The notes under the pieces were generated by a model. The model was not told the origin of the DNA. It made no database searches and was given only the letters and a program-made list of their open reading frames with translations. Below, piece by piece: positions 17,899 to 26,266 of a DNA stretch of 64,000 bases. The position numbers and the translations under genes are program-made. Source of the stretch: CAYQJS01 sp964417895 (GTDB lineage: Bacteria; Chloroflexota; UBA6077; SHYK01); contig CAYQJS010000005.1 in the NCBI GenBank assembly GCA_964417895.1, positions 95,862-159,861 of the forward strand. The letters are read 5' to 3'. Within the stretch, counting starts at the first letter, position 1; every line of letters starts with the position of its first letter.

Positions 17899-17998
17899 TA
17901 CACGATTTGTACGATAGTCATCGTTTTGGGCCGTCCAACGCCGGTCAGCTCACCAGCGAAAAGTCCATGGTCTTGACCGAGCGGAACAGAGCTAAGCT

Positions 17999-19252
17999 TT
18001 AGAGCTGCCGGACGGCCGGCACCCGGGCGAACACGGCGACGACCGTCGCGAGCCCGGCACCGCACAGCACCGTGACCGTCAATGGCGCGCCCACGGCATC
18101 GGCGAGAATGCCGCCCAGGATGCCCCCGAGCGGGATCATCGCCGAGTTCAGATTGTCGACGCTCATCACGCGGCCCAGCAGCGCATTGGGCACCAGCAGC
18201 TGCATCATCGCCTGGATGAGCGAAAAGAGCGCCATCTGACTCGCCCCCTGGAGGGCCAGCACCAGAAGAGCAAGGGCGAACGACCCCGTCCAGGCGAACA
18301 GGATCGGTGAGCCGACCGCGAGCAGCATCAAGACCAGCAACAGCGGGGCTTTGCGCTCCGTCTCCGCCGCGCTCGCCAGGAGCAGCGTTCCAACCAACGA
18401 GCCCACGCCGTACGCCATGAGCAACACGCCGTAGCCGTCCGCCCCCTGGTGGAAGATGTCGCGCGCGAACACGGGGATGAGGGGCTGAATGGGGAAGACA
18501 AACATGGTTCCGACCAGGCTCAAGATTAGGACCGACCGCACCTGCCGATCGCGCGTGACGTACGAATACCCCTCGGCCAGCGACTTTAGGGGTGATCCCC
18601 GCCCGCCGGCGGCCCGGCCGTCGCGCGGCGCGCGAATTGGAAGCGTGCACAGGAGGCTCACCAGGTAGCACCCTCCCTGGAGCAGGAAGTTGAACACCAT
18701 GCCGACGGCCTGAATCAGGACGCCGCCAACGGCGGGGCCGATCGCGCGGGTGATGTTCATCGAGGCGTTGGCGAGGGCGTTCGCCTGCACGATGCTGGAG
18801 ACTGGCACCAGGTTGGGCATGATCGTCCGACGTGTCGTGTTGTTGAACGCGTTTCCGGTCCCCACCAGGAAGCTGAAGGCCATGATGTGCCACACCGCCA
18901 CCGTACCGAGGGCGACGTCGAGGGCGAAGAGCAGAGCCGCAACGGCCATCCCGACCTGGGTCAAAAGCAGCAGGCCTCTGCGGTCGAATCGGTCCACCAG
19001 CATCCCGGTAACGGGCGCCGTGACGGCCCAGGCGATCGTGCGGGAGCCGTTCACCAGGGCCAGAACCGCAGCAGAACTGGTGAGGTCGTAGACGAGCCAG
19101 TTGACAGCGACCTGCTGGACCCACATGCCACCGCTGCTGAACAGGTTGCCGAAGACCAGATAGCGGAAGCTGGCGAACCGAAAGGCAGCAGTGAGGCCGC
19201 CGAAGCGGCGTCGCCCCGCTGCTGCCACGCCCGCGCCGGCCACTGGACTCAT
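17999..19252 (-). CDS. MFS transporter, exporter-like
   Basis: A 417-residue, roughly 12-TM major facilitator. Homology begins at RFGGLTAAFRFASFRYLVFGNLFSSGGMWVQQ. Motif A is present as GMLVDRFDRRGLLLL. The start at 19252 (MSPVAGAG) is chosen because longer in-frame starts (19264, 19381) would reach into the oxidase remnant on the opposite strand. It is a paralogue of the transporter at 4489-5769 and the parent of the fragment at 16070-16195. Substrate unknown. Confidence 0.85.
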   Translation of the reverse strand: MSPVAGAGVAAAGRRRFGGLTAAFRFASFRYLVFGNLFSSGGMWVQQVAVNWLVYDLTSSAAVLALVNGSRTIAWAVTAPVTGMLVDRFDRRGLLLLTQVGMAVAALLFALDVALGTVAVWHIMAFSFLVGTGNAFNNTTRRTIMPNLVPVSSIVQANALANASMNITRAIGPAVGGVLIQAVGMVFNFLLQGGCYLVSLLCTLPIRAPRDGRAAGGRGSPLKSLAEGYSYVTRDRQVRSVLILSLVGTMFVFPIQPLIPVFARDIFHQGADGYGVLLMAYGVGSLVGTLLLASAAETERKAPLLLVLMLLAVGSPILFAWTGSFALALLVLALQGASQMALFSLIQAMMQLLVPNALLGRVMSVDNLNSAMIPLGGILGGILADAVGAPLTVTVLCGAGLATVVAVFARVPAVRQL

Positions 19253-19265
19253 TTCGGGCCACATG

Positions 19266-19736
19266 GAGCCAGATTCTACCGGGAGCAGGCGCTGCCGCGC
19301 GGCTGATCCCATCCCGGACAGCGCCATCAGCAACGTGGTCGACCTCGTCGCCGCCTGTCCCAGCAGGTCTGAGACCGCCAACGGCTCGATGTGGTCCCTC
19401 GGGTGGGGCGGCGGCGACGTTGTCAGCTCGATCGGGCGGACCGAGACGGCCTACGTGCACCGCAACATGACGACGCTGCTCCGCCCAACGCCCGAGTGGC
19501 CGGACGATGCTCCGGCGTCGGTGGGAGAGGAGATCGTGGCGTGGACCGACAACGTGATCGCCGCGATCGCACCGTACACGCCCGAAGAGAGCTACCAGAA
19601 CTTTCCGAACCGGGGCATCGCCAATTGGCAGCGGCAGTATTACGCCGAGAACTTCGATCGGCTCGTCGACGTGAAGACGCAATACGACAGGAAGAATCTC
19701 TTCAATAATCCACAGAGCATCCCTCCCAAAACTTGA
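19266..19736 (+). pseudogene. C-terminal remnant of a berberine-bridge-type FAD-linked oxidase
   Basis: The last roughly 155 codons match only the substrate-cap and BBE tail of FAD-linked oxidases. Marks are GSMWSLGWGGGDVV, a FPNRG turn, and the diagnostic end YYAENFDRLVDVKTQYD followed by NLFNNPQSIPP. The whole N-terminal FAD-binding domain with its His/Cys flavin-attachment sites is missing, and upstream sequence belongs to the MFS gene on the other strand. It is a 5'-truncated gene left by rearrangement. Confidence 0.75.
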
Positions 19737-19793
19737 CCACCTGGCCCGACGTGCCAGAACAACAGAAGGCGATGCGGGCAGCTCGCAGGCCGG

Positions 19794-20072
19794 GTGGACC
19801 GGAAGAAGGCGTTCTACGAGGTGCAGAAGGCGCGGCTGCGCCTGGTACGCGTCGGGACGGAGGCGCTCGAGGCCAGCATCGGCCAGGCCAGCCGCCGCCT
19901 GTCACTAGCCCTGAGCGCCGCGCTGATCGGCGCTGCGATGGCGGCCCGATCGGGATCGAGCGTCGCGTTGGCTCGCGCCTCTCATGGGCGGGGTCGGGGG
20001 CATCCTGGCGGCGGGGCTAGCCGCTGGGGCTATAACCCCGCTGCCAGTGATCTCCGATGCGTCCCCGAGACG
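19794..20072 (+). pseudogene. remnant resembling the C-terminal tail of a UbiB/AarF-like protein
   Basis: A frame reads KKAFYEVQKARLRLVRVG, then a helix EALEASIGQASRRLSLAL and a hydrophobic stretch. A one-base shift near 19975 is then needed to continue as LMGGVGGILAAGLAAGAI. A basic helix followed by two hydrophobic helices resembles the membrane tail of some AarF/UbiB kinases, but the kinase domain is absent. The protein-like character is clear; the family assignment is weak. Confidence 0.35.
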
Positions 20073-20084
20073 CCGCAGATTTCC

Positions 20085-21599
20085 CTATCGGCAGGCCTGG
20101 CTACTCGCAGCCTGGCCATGGCTATTGAACGCGACCACCTGGTAGCAGTCCGCGCCCACTCCTGGTGCCGGAGTGGCGTCGACGTACATCGTGGTATCGG
20201 GGCCGAGGGTGGCGATCAGCTGGTTCCGGTGCAGGATTCGGATGCTGTCCGCATTGGTAGCGGTATTGGTCCAGTCGAGCCGAACACCGGGGCCGCCGAG
20301 AAGCGGCGTCAGCCGCAGGCTGGTTGGCGCGCTCGGCGGGGTGCCGGCGCCGGGGCAAGCTGGCTGGCTCGACGCCTCACCGGCGCTGTTGAAGGCGACC
20401 ACACGGTAGCAGTTGAGCACTCGCGGATCCCAACCCAAGTCGATGTAGGTGGTTACGTCCGGCCCGATCGACGCAACCTGTTGGTCGTTCCGCAGTATGC
20501 GGAAGCCGTCGTGAATCGCCGATGTGGGCGTCCAGTCGAGACGGATGCCGTTTCCAGCCTCGGACAGGCGGAGATTGACCGGCGCAGATGGGGGCGATGC
20601 GATCGTGCTGCAAGCCGGACCGGTGGCTATCGACTCGCCGGCCGCGTTAAGCGCCGCGACAGAGAAACAGTACCTCGTACCTGGCGCCCGCATGGTGATG
20701 TCGTAAGATGTTGCGGCCGTTGAGTTGAACAACGTGGTCTGTGAAGTCGGCTGCTCGCCGCCATAGATGCGGTATCCGGTTGCGCCTGGCACCTCGTCCC
20801 AGGTGAGACGGAGCTGCGTGGAGGTTATGACCGTCAACCGGACGTTGGTTGGCTGGTTTGGCACGCGGCCCGAAGGGCTGATGCGGTCGATGCACGTCTC
20901 GGTAATGCTCAGAGCTGCCGCGGCGTTCCGGTTGCGACCGAAGTCGTTTAGCCCGTCTCGCTCGCAATCCGCCATCTGCGAGAGCACCAGTCTGATATTC
21001 TGGCCGGCCTGGTTCGCGCGGAAAAGGGCAGTGCTCTCCACGTTCTCCATGTTGGCCAGGAGCTGCCCGTAGCTGGCCTGGTCCGCCGGCGACCATGCGA
21101 ACGACGCCGCGGAGGCGAGCGGCCCGACCCGCACGGTTCCGGCCACGAAACCGTAGCGCTGCTCCCAAACCTGCTGTTCGAGAATGAAGTTCCCGTAGTT
21201 TGCCGTATTGATGCCGAACAGCTCGACGTCGGCAATGGTTGGAATGTGCAGCAGCCTCGGTGCTGGTTCTGCGTCTTCCCACTTGGAGAGGTAGATGGGA
21301 TCGCCGATCTTGGGGAGGCCTGACGACAACCACGGATCGCCCCGGCGCGCCGCCTGGAGCGTGTCCAGCCCCACGTTGCACCGATTATTCCAGTCGATGA
21401 GCCGGTTCGCGAGGCCGCGTGTGTCGCCGCCCCAGTGCAAGATGCCCTGCTCATCCGTGATGAAAAGGTGTGGAGTCCCGATCAGTTGAATGACAGCGCC
21501 AGGGGTGTAGTTGCATTGTTGGGCCGCGACCGTCGTGTGCGCCAGCAAGGGCGCGAGTGTCGAGCCGAGAACTGCGAGAGCAACGGCAAAGCGAAACAT
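20085..21599 (-). CDS. secreted protein with three fibronectin type III domains
   Basis: A 504-residue exported protein. The signal peptide (residues 1-26, ending AHTTVAAQ) is followed by an unassigned module of about 220 residues with WGGDTRGLANRLIDWNN and cysteine pairs. Three FN3 repeats follow at about 246-332, 334-420 and 424-504, each opening with P-x-x-P-x-N/S-LRL and containing a GYRI/GFRI/SIRI strand. No lipobox or membrane anchor is visible. It may bind carbohydrate, protein or cell envelope. A second secreted protein lies 44 bp upstream on the same strand, so they are probably co-expressed. Confidence 0.85.
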   Translation of the reverse strand: MFRFAVALAVLGSTLAPLLAHTTVAAQQCNYTPGAVIQLIGTPHLFITDEQGILHWGGDTRGLANRLIDWNNRCNVGLDTLQAARRGDPWLSSGLPKIGDPIYLSKWEDAEPAPRLLHIPTIADVELFGINTANYGNFILEQQVWEQRYGFVAGTVRVGPLASAASFAWSPADQASYGQLLANMENVESTALFRANQAGQNIRLVLSQMADCERDGLNDFGRNRNAAAALSITETCIDRISPSGRVPNQPTNVRLTVITSTQLRLTWDEVPGATGYRIYGGEQPTSQTTLFNSTAATSYDITMRAPGTRYCFSVAALNAAGESIATGPACSTIASPPSAPVNLRLSEAGNGIRLDWTPTSAIHDGFRILRNDQQVASIGPDVTTYIDLGWDPRVLNCYRVVAFNSAGEASSQPACPGAGTPPSAPTSLRLTPLLGGPGVRLDWTNTATNADSIRILHRNQLIATLGPDTTMYVDATPAPGVGADCYQVVAFNSHGQAASSQACR

Positions 21600-21643
21600 C
21601 TAACCTTCCCCCCTATAGATCCGGACTCTGGCTCCGGTAGAGA

Positions 21644-22246
21644 TCAGGAGCCCCCTGTCGCCGATGTTGAGGTTGAGGTGAGGGTGAGAACCGGCCAGCC
21701 ACCGGAGCGGTCGATCTCGTAGACGGCAACAGTCAGCCGCGATGGACAGCACAGCGCATCTGTGGCGGCAACGCGCCGGAAGGTGACGGAGAGGCGATCG
21801 CGACTCTCCAAGATAGCGTCGTTGCTGGAACCATCAAAGCGACTATCCATCGGCACCGGCGAGATAGTACCGGCGAAGAGGCCGTCGGAGAACACGAATT
21901 GCTGGTAGCCCCAGGGCCGACACATCCCATCAAAGGAGCTGGTACCCAGGATCACCCGGGCACCCCAGCCAGACTGGTACGACCCTATCAGGATCCACCC
22001 GGCGCGGGCAACCTCGCGATCCTCATCGCTCTCCGGGGACCTCTGGCCGTGCACGCATTGCGGATCGGGCCCCGCGCCCGGCGTTGGCTCCGCGCTCGGC
22101 GCTGGCGCCGCGGGCACGCCCGCACGGGCGGGGGTCCACTTCATCGGGGTCGGATTGTCAAGCCAGGCGCCGTCCGCGTGCGCTGCCCCAGATGGCACCA
22201 CGAGAATCGCGGCGAGGAACAGAATTGACACGAGCCTGGTCGCCAT
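21644..22246 (-). CDS. secreted LppP/LprE-like protein
   Basis: A 200-residue protein with a clear signal peptide (MATRLVSILFLAAILVVPSGAAHA) and a Pro/Ala-rich linker to about residue 60. The folded domain contains GWILIGSYQSGWGARVI, MCRPWGYQQFVF, FAGTISPVPMDSR and ATDALCCPSR, the signature of LppP/LprE-type domains known from actinobacterial lipoproteins. No lipobox Cys is at the cleavage site, so it is probably released or bound otherwise. The start at 22246 is chosen over the upstream start at 22417 because the signal peptide begins there. It probably forms a two-gene unit with the FN3 protein downstream. Confidence 0.75.
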   Translation of the reverse strand: MATRLVSILFLAAILVVPSGAAHADGAWLDNPTPMKWTPARAGVPAAPAPSAEPTPGAGPDPQCVHGQRSPESDEDREVARAGWILIGSYQSGWGARVILGTSSFDGMCRPWGYQQFVFSDGLFAGTISPVPMDSRFDGSSNDAILESRDRLSVTFRRVAATDALCCPSRLTVAVYEIDRSGGWPVLTLTSTSTSATGGS

Positions 22247-22486
22247 ACTCCCTCCTTGACAGCGATGGGATTGCCCCGTTCTTGGTCGCTGGCTCGTTTG
22301 GGTGCAGAAGCTCGCGATTCCCGGGGAGGCCGGCCACCTGATTCTCGCGTGCAGTGTCCGCGGCGATCGACGCCTCCGCGCCAGGTCAAGTGGAAACGCC
22401 TGAACCGGCCTGGGCACAACCGATCACCAGTCACACACGACTGTGCAACCCGATCTTAGCGTTTGGTAGAGTTGGCAGTCAACTGC

Positions 22487-22592
22487 AGCCGAAGCGCGGG
22501 GTCTCCTCCAAGGTTTTGCGCGCGGCTCTCGCGGACGCCCGTTTTCGCTCCCGGCCGCTCTCGGATGAGACCCCGCGCGCCCTTTTTCGGCT
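22487..22592. repeat. long interrupted inverted repeat in a 470-bp gap
   Basis: The left arm AGCCGAA-GCGCGGGGTCTC (22487-22505) pairs with the right arm GAGACCCCGCGC...TTCGGCT (22567-22592), leaving a bulge of about seven bases and an internal loop of about 61 bases rich in CG dinucleotides. It lies downstream of the Rieske gene (ends 22717) and upstream of the LppP-like gene. It could be a mobile repeat, an RNA structure or a terminator. No second copy was noticed. Nothing else is visible in 22247-22716. Confidence 0.6.
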
Positions 22593-22716
22593 GAATTCGG
22601 CGCCCTTCCCTGCCGTCTGGGTCAGCCCCCCTGCATCTGTCTTGTTAACCCTCCCGCGACACGGGAACTGGGTTCTGTTGCCCGAACGCGTCGGTCTGAT
22701 CCAATCGAGCGAATGC

Positions 22717-24033
22717 CTACCGGTGCTCGATCTGCCTCACTCGGCGCTCAACCCGCTCTTCGAGCGACATGTTGAACAGGCGGATGCCCTCATCCCAGCT
22801 CAAGTGGAGGTTCTCGCCCGGTATGGGAATGATCTGCTCGGCAGCCTCGCCGCGGATGATGCCCACCGGGTCCAGGCCATCCTGCACTCGCTCGACCTGT
22901 TCCTCCCACAGCGCGTGCATCAGGATCAGGCCACGGTCGGACGTGCTGAGGCGCCATTTATCCCAGTCAGGGAGCCCGTTGCGCTCCACCGGGCCCTGGT
23001 GGCTCATGATGGCCTCGTCCTCCCAGATTGGGCCCTGGCGGGCGGGGTGGCCGAGGTTCCACCAGTGGCCCACGTCCTCGAACCACCCTTCGTAGAATGG
23101 ACCTCCCGAGTCCGACGGGGTGTCCTGAGCGATCCTCCGCAGCGCCGACTCCGGCAGGTTTCCGTCCTTGTCGTACGGATGGAACGAGACGCCAAACCAG
23201 CGAGTCGTGTAGTCGTCCATCGGCACGGCCCAGTTCATGCTCGAGCCGCCCAATTGCCCTGAGCGCTGGCAGGGCATTACACCGTGGGTCTCGTGGTACT
23301 CGTAAACGCCCGCCTCACGGGTGTTCTGCAGGGTTGCGTAGCAGGCGCCCCATGGCGTGCGCTCGAACTTGATCGGCGTGGCGGGTTCCCCGTCGCGGGC
23401 GTGGTGGATCCCGTAGACCGGCGGAGTCCCCTTGTACCAGCCGTGGGCGATCTCCCGATGCCAGACGTCGAGGATGTTGTCCAGGGTCTGGAGGAATACG
23501 TTCGAGTTCTGGATCCGGTTCCCCTTGCCTGCGACCGTAACGCCGTCGTCGCGGAACAGCATCGGGTAGCGGGGGAAAGGCGGCTGCTTCTCAGGCGGGC
23601 CCATGTAGGCGAAGATCAGCCCGCTCTGCTCGACGCAGGGATACGCGGGATGTTGCACGGTGAGACGGAAATTGCTCTCCGGAGGCTCGGCAGGTGTCTC
23701 CAGGCAATGGCCCTCCCGGTCGTATTTCCAGCCATGGTAGAGGCAACGCAGGCCGTCGTCTTCCACACGGCCGTAGTACAGGGACGTGCCGCGGTGCGTG
23801 CAGTGCTCTGCCAGAAGACCCGGCTTGCCGGAGCTGTCGCGGTAGAGCACCAGGTTCTCGCCCAGCACCTTGACCTTGATCGGGTTCTTGGCGCTCGGGA
23901 CCACCGGGCCGCGGCCACCGCCCAGGTTCGCCGACGTCTCCACTGGCAGCCAGTAGCGCCGGAACACCTCACCCGACGGAGTGCCGGGACCAATCTTGAA
24001 GAGCGCTTCTTGGGTAGCGTTGCGAATGGTCAT
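22717..24033 (-). CDS. Rieske non-heme iron oxygenase, phthalate-dioxygenase-like (third copy)
   Basis: A 438-residue alpha subunit. Rieske ligands are Cys78-x-His80 and Cys97-x2-His100. The iron site appears as DVWH-x4-H in LDVWHREIAH, with the usual Asp spacing. The start at 24033 (MTIRNATQEALFKIGPG) is favoured over the long upstream frame, which would translate a dispersed repeat. It is closest in layout to the 5979-7319 copy. A binding-protein gene lies upstream on the same strand, so import of the substrate and its hydroxylation may be linked. Confidence 0.92.
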   Translation of the reverse strand: MTIRNATQEALFKIGPGTPSGEVFRRYWLPVETSANLGGGRGPVVPSAKNPIKVKVLGENLVLYRDSSGKPGLLAEHCTHRGTSLYYGRVEDDGLRCLYHGWKYDREGHCLETPAEPPESNFRLTVQHPAYPCVEQSGLIFAYMGPPEKQPPFPRYPMLFRDDGVTVAGKGNRIQNSNVFLQTLDNILDVWHREIAHGWYKGTPPVYGIHHARDGEPATPIKFERTPWGACYATLQNTREAGVYEYHETHGVMPCQRSGQLGGSSMNWAVPMDDYTTRWFGVSFHPYDKDGNLPESALRRIAQDTPSDSGGPFYEGWFEDVGHWWNLGHPARQGPIWEDEAIMSHQGPVERNGLPDWDKWRLSTSDRGLILMHALWEEQVERVQDGLDPVGIIRGEAAEQIIPIPGENLHLSWDEGIRLFNMSLEERVERRVRQIEHR

Positions 24034-24060
24034 TGTCGCCTTCTCCCCTGAAAAGGTACC

Positions 24061-24163
24061 GCTCGTCCTGAGCCCTTCGGCAGGCTCAGGACAGGCTCTG
24101 TCGAAGGACGGGCCCGGGCTTGCGCAACCTCGGGCCCATGGTTCGACAGGCTCACCATGAGCG
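24061..24163. repeat. dispersed repeat, family R4 (CCTGAGCCCTTCGG type)
   Basis: Contains the hairpin TCCTGAGCCCTTCGG-CAGGCTCAGGA and a second arm GGTTCGACAGGCTCACCATGAGC. Units of this type are widespread in environmental bacterial genomes. A short relative lies at 50884-50925 (CACGCTGAGCTTGTCGAAG). It explains the artificial N-terminal extension of the Rieske frame and is non-coding. Confidence 0.75.
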
Positions 24164-24224
24164 GTTTTCACATGCCTGCGGCGCGCCACGGCACATAGCG
24201 GCTCGGAATGACATTAACGTCATA

Positions 24225-25901
24225 TTAACTCTTCTTGTCCCATTTCCAGGTGTTGATGGTGGTCCCTTCCTCCGGGCCGGTAATGCCCTCCCGCACGAGC
24301 ATGGGGGTTATCTGGAAGTACAGCGGGAAGAGCGCGACGTCGGTGAATATTTCGCGGACGATATCGCGGTGGATACTCGCGCTTTCCCTGTCGTCGATGG
24401 TTACCACGAGCCGAGCAAGCAGCGCATCTACGCTCGGGTTGCTGTAGCCGCCGATGTTTCGACCTGTGTAGCGGTTCGCGGCCGTGGCCAGGTCGGTGGT
24501 GCCGATGCGACCGTTGTAGGTGTAGTCGTAGATCGTCTGGTCCATCGTCTGCCCGCCGTTGAGCGTCGTTTCGAACTCACGGTCGCGCCGCTGAGGTAGC
24601 TGCTTCACGTTCGCCTGCACGCCGACCGCCTTCCAATAATCGGCGAGGATAGTCTGCTCCTTCTGGAGCGCGAAGCGGTTCCAGAGATCGGTCTCGAAGC
24701 GCTCGCCGGTGGCGGAGTGGACTAGGACGCCATCCGGCCCGGTCGCAGTCCAGCCCGCCTGCACGAGCAGCTGTCGCGCCCGGTTCACGTCGTATGGGTA
24801 CTTGGGGGCCGCTGGTCCGGCGATGGGCGCCAGCTCGTGGTGGGGCGCGACCCAGCCGTCCGCGAGCGGCGACAAGCCATGCGTGGCCGCGTCGTTGATC
24901 GCCACCCGGTCGATCGCGTACATCATGGCCTGGCGCACGTCACGATCGACCCAGCCGTGGGCGGGACGGGCGAACTCGGGCTTGAACTGGATCTCCACCG
25001 AGATGAGCCGGTTGGACGGGAAGAACTCGACCTTGTTCCCCGTCCCCTGCCAGCGTTGCTTGATCTCGAGCGCGCCCTCGGTGTCGATGAGGTCTTTGTG
25101 GAACACCATATCGACGCTGCCAGCGAGCAAGTTGGCCACGACGGCGTTGGGGTCCGACATGAACTTGATTACGATCCGGTCGAGCGGCGAGCGCCCGAGG
25201 TAGTAGTCCTCGAACCGCTCGAACTCGACGTGCGATCCAAGCTCCCAGTTGAGGATGCGAAAGGCGCCTAGCCCGATGAAGTCGCGATGGTAGCGAGTGG
25301 TCTCGCCAAAGTTGGTCTTGTCGTTGGTGTAGAGATCGAGCAGCAGATGCTTGGGGAGCGGGATGAGGGCCGGAGCTTCGTTCGCCGTGGCCCAAGGCCC
25401 TGACCAGTGCACGACGAAGGTATGCGGGTCCAGCGCTTCGGCAGACGTCATGAGCATCAGCGGTTGACCATACCGCGAGGGCAGGTCCGGATCCTTGAAG
25501 GCTGTAAACGTAAACATCAAGTCGTCCGCCGTGAACGGCGTTCCGTCTTGCCATTTGACGTTCGTGCGCAGCTTCCAAATGGTGTCCATAGTACCGTCTG
25601 GATTGAGCTTCCAGGTCCCGCTGTCGACGGAGATGGCTTCTGCCACACGCCCCACCACCCGGTCGCTGGCGTCGCGCTCGGTGAGGAAATCGTGGACGAA
25701 CGATCCGCCCGAGAGGGAGGTCCGCCCGGCTTGCCCCGGAAGGTCCGGGATGAGCCCTTCTCGGCCGACCAGGCTCAAGACCTTGGGCGCAGACGGCGCC
25801 GTCTGCCCCGAGCTAGTGGTGGTATTGGGCGACGTGGGCGCGCACGCGGCCACCAGCGCGACGAGTACCGAGAGAGCGGCGAAGCGGGTCAGTCGGTTCA
25901 T
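24225..25901 (-). CDS. family-5 ABC substrate-binding lipoprotein (3 of 5)
   Basis: A 558-residue SBP_bac_5 protein. The lipobox is LVAAC, with mature start CAPTS and a Ser/Thr-rich linker. Core segments are TIWKLRTNVKWQDGTPFTADDLMF and FIGLGAFRILNWE. The start at 25901 (MNRL) has GGAG eight bases upstream; the in-frame GTG at 25910 is too close to it. It is the most diverged of the five paralogues. It sits upstream of the third Rieske gene, separated by repeat R4. Confidence 0.92.
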   Translation of the reverse strand: MNRLTRFAALSVLVALVAACAPTSPNTTTSSGQTAPSAPKVLSLVGREGLIPDLPGQAGRTSLSGGSFVHDFLTERDASDRVVGRVAEAISVDSGTWKLNPDGTMDTIWKLRTNVKWQDGTPFTADDLMFTFTAFKDPDLPSRYGQPLMLMTSAEALDPHTFVVHWSGPWATANEAPALIPLPKHLLLDLYTNDKTNFGETTRYHRDFIGLGAFRILNWELGSHVEFERFEDYYLGRSPLDRIVIKFMSDPNAVVANLLAGSVDMVFHKDLIDTEGALEIKQRWQGTGNKVEFFPSNRLISVEIQFKPEFARPAHGWVDRDVRQAMMYAIDRVAINDAATHGLSPLADGWVAPHHELAPIAGPAAPKYPYDVNRARQLLVQAGWTATGPDGVLVHSATGERFETDLWNRFALQKEQTILADYWKAVGVQANVKQLPQRRDREFETTLNGGQTMDQTIYDYTYNGRIGTTDLATAANRYTGRNIGGYSNPSVDALLARLVVTIDDRESASIHRDIVREIFTDVALFPLYFQITPMLVREGITGPEEGTTINTWKWDKKS

Positions 25902-25957
25902 CAAGGTCACTCCTTCAACGCACTGAGCTTAGGCTGTTAGGCGACAGTCTGTTTGGC

Positions 25958-26167
25958 TCACACATTGTCAACATCCACCTCGAAAGCTGTCTGGTCGCGG
26001 GACCTGGGCCCATCGGCTATGGCCCGGAACCTGGCCCAGCCGAGGATCTTGGCGTGGCCCAGGCGGGAACTGAGCGCGCAGTCGGTCTCGTCCACGACGT
26101 TCTCGCTGCCAAGAATGTTAGCGTACTCTACGAGGCCGTCCACGATGAACTGGATCCGCGCCAGCAA
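25958..26167 (-). pseudogene. C-terminal fragment of a MetE-like (cobalamin-independent methionine synthase) protein
   Basis: The 69-codon frame reads LVEYANILGSENVVDETDCALSSR and then GHAKILGWARFRAIADGPR. This matches the last strand-helix of MetE C-terminal-domain proteins, whose usual form is a GRENV-x-x-x-TDCG segment followed by AWAKLRA-x-x-EGA. The preceding barrel with the zinc site is missing, and TDC is the only possible remaining ligand. It fills part of the 25902-26266 gap and is clearly a relic. Confidence 0.65.
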
Positions 26168-26266
26168 GTGGGTCCTGGCTAACCGCTGATCAGATCAGGC
26201 CCCATTCGTGAATAGTCCAGGGCATGGCTGCGTCCCAGACTCAGGGTCTCGTGCGCTCGTGTCGCC

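Noticed and set aside
17883..19682. Minus-strand frame of about 600 codons over the MFS gene
   Set aside because: Arg/Gly/Pro-rich out-of-frame shadow of the MFS transporter.
22247..22417. Longer N-terminus for the LppP/LprE-like protein
   Set aside because: The extension would place 57 Arg/Pro-rich residues before a perfect signal peptide starting at 22246.
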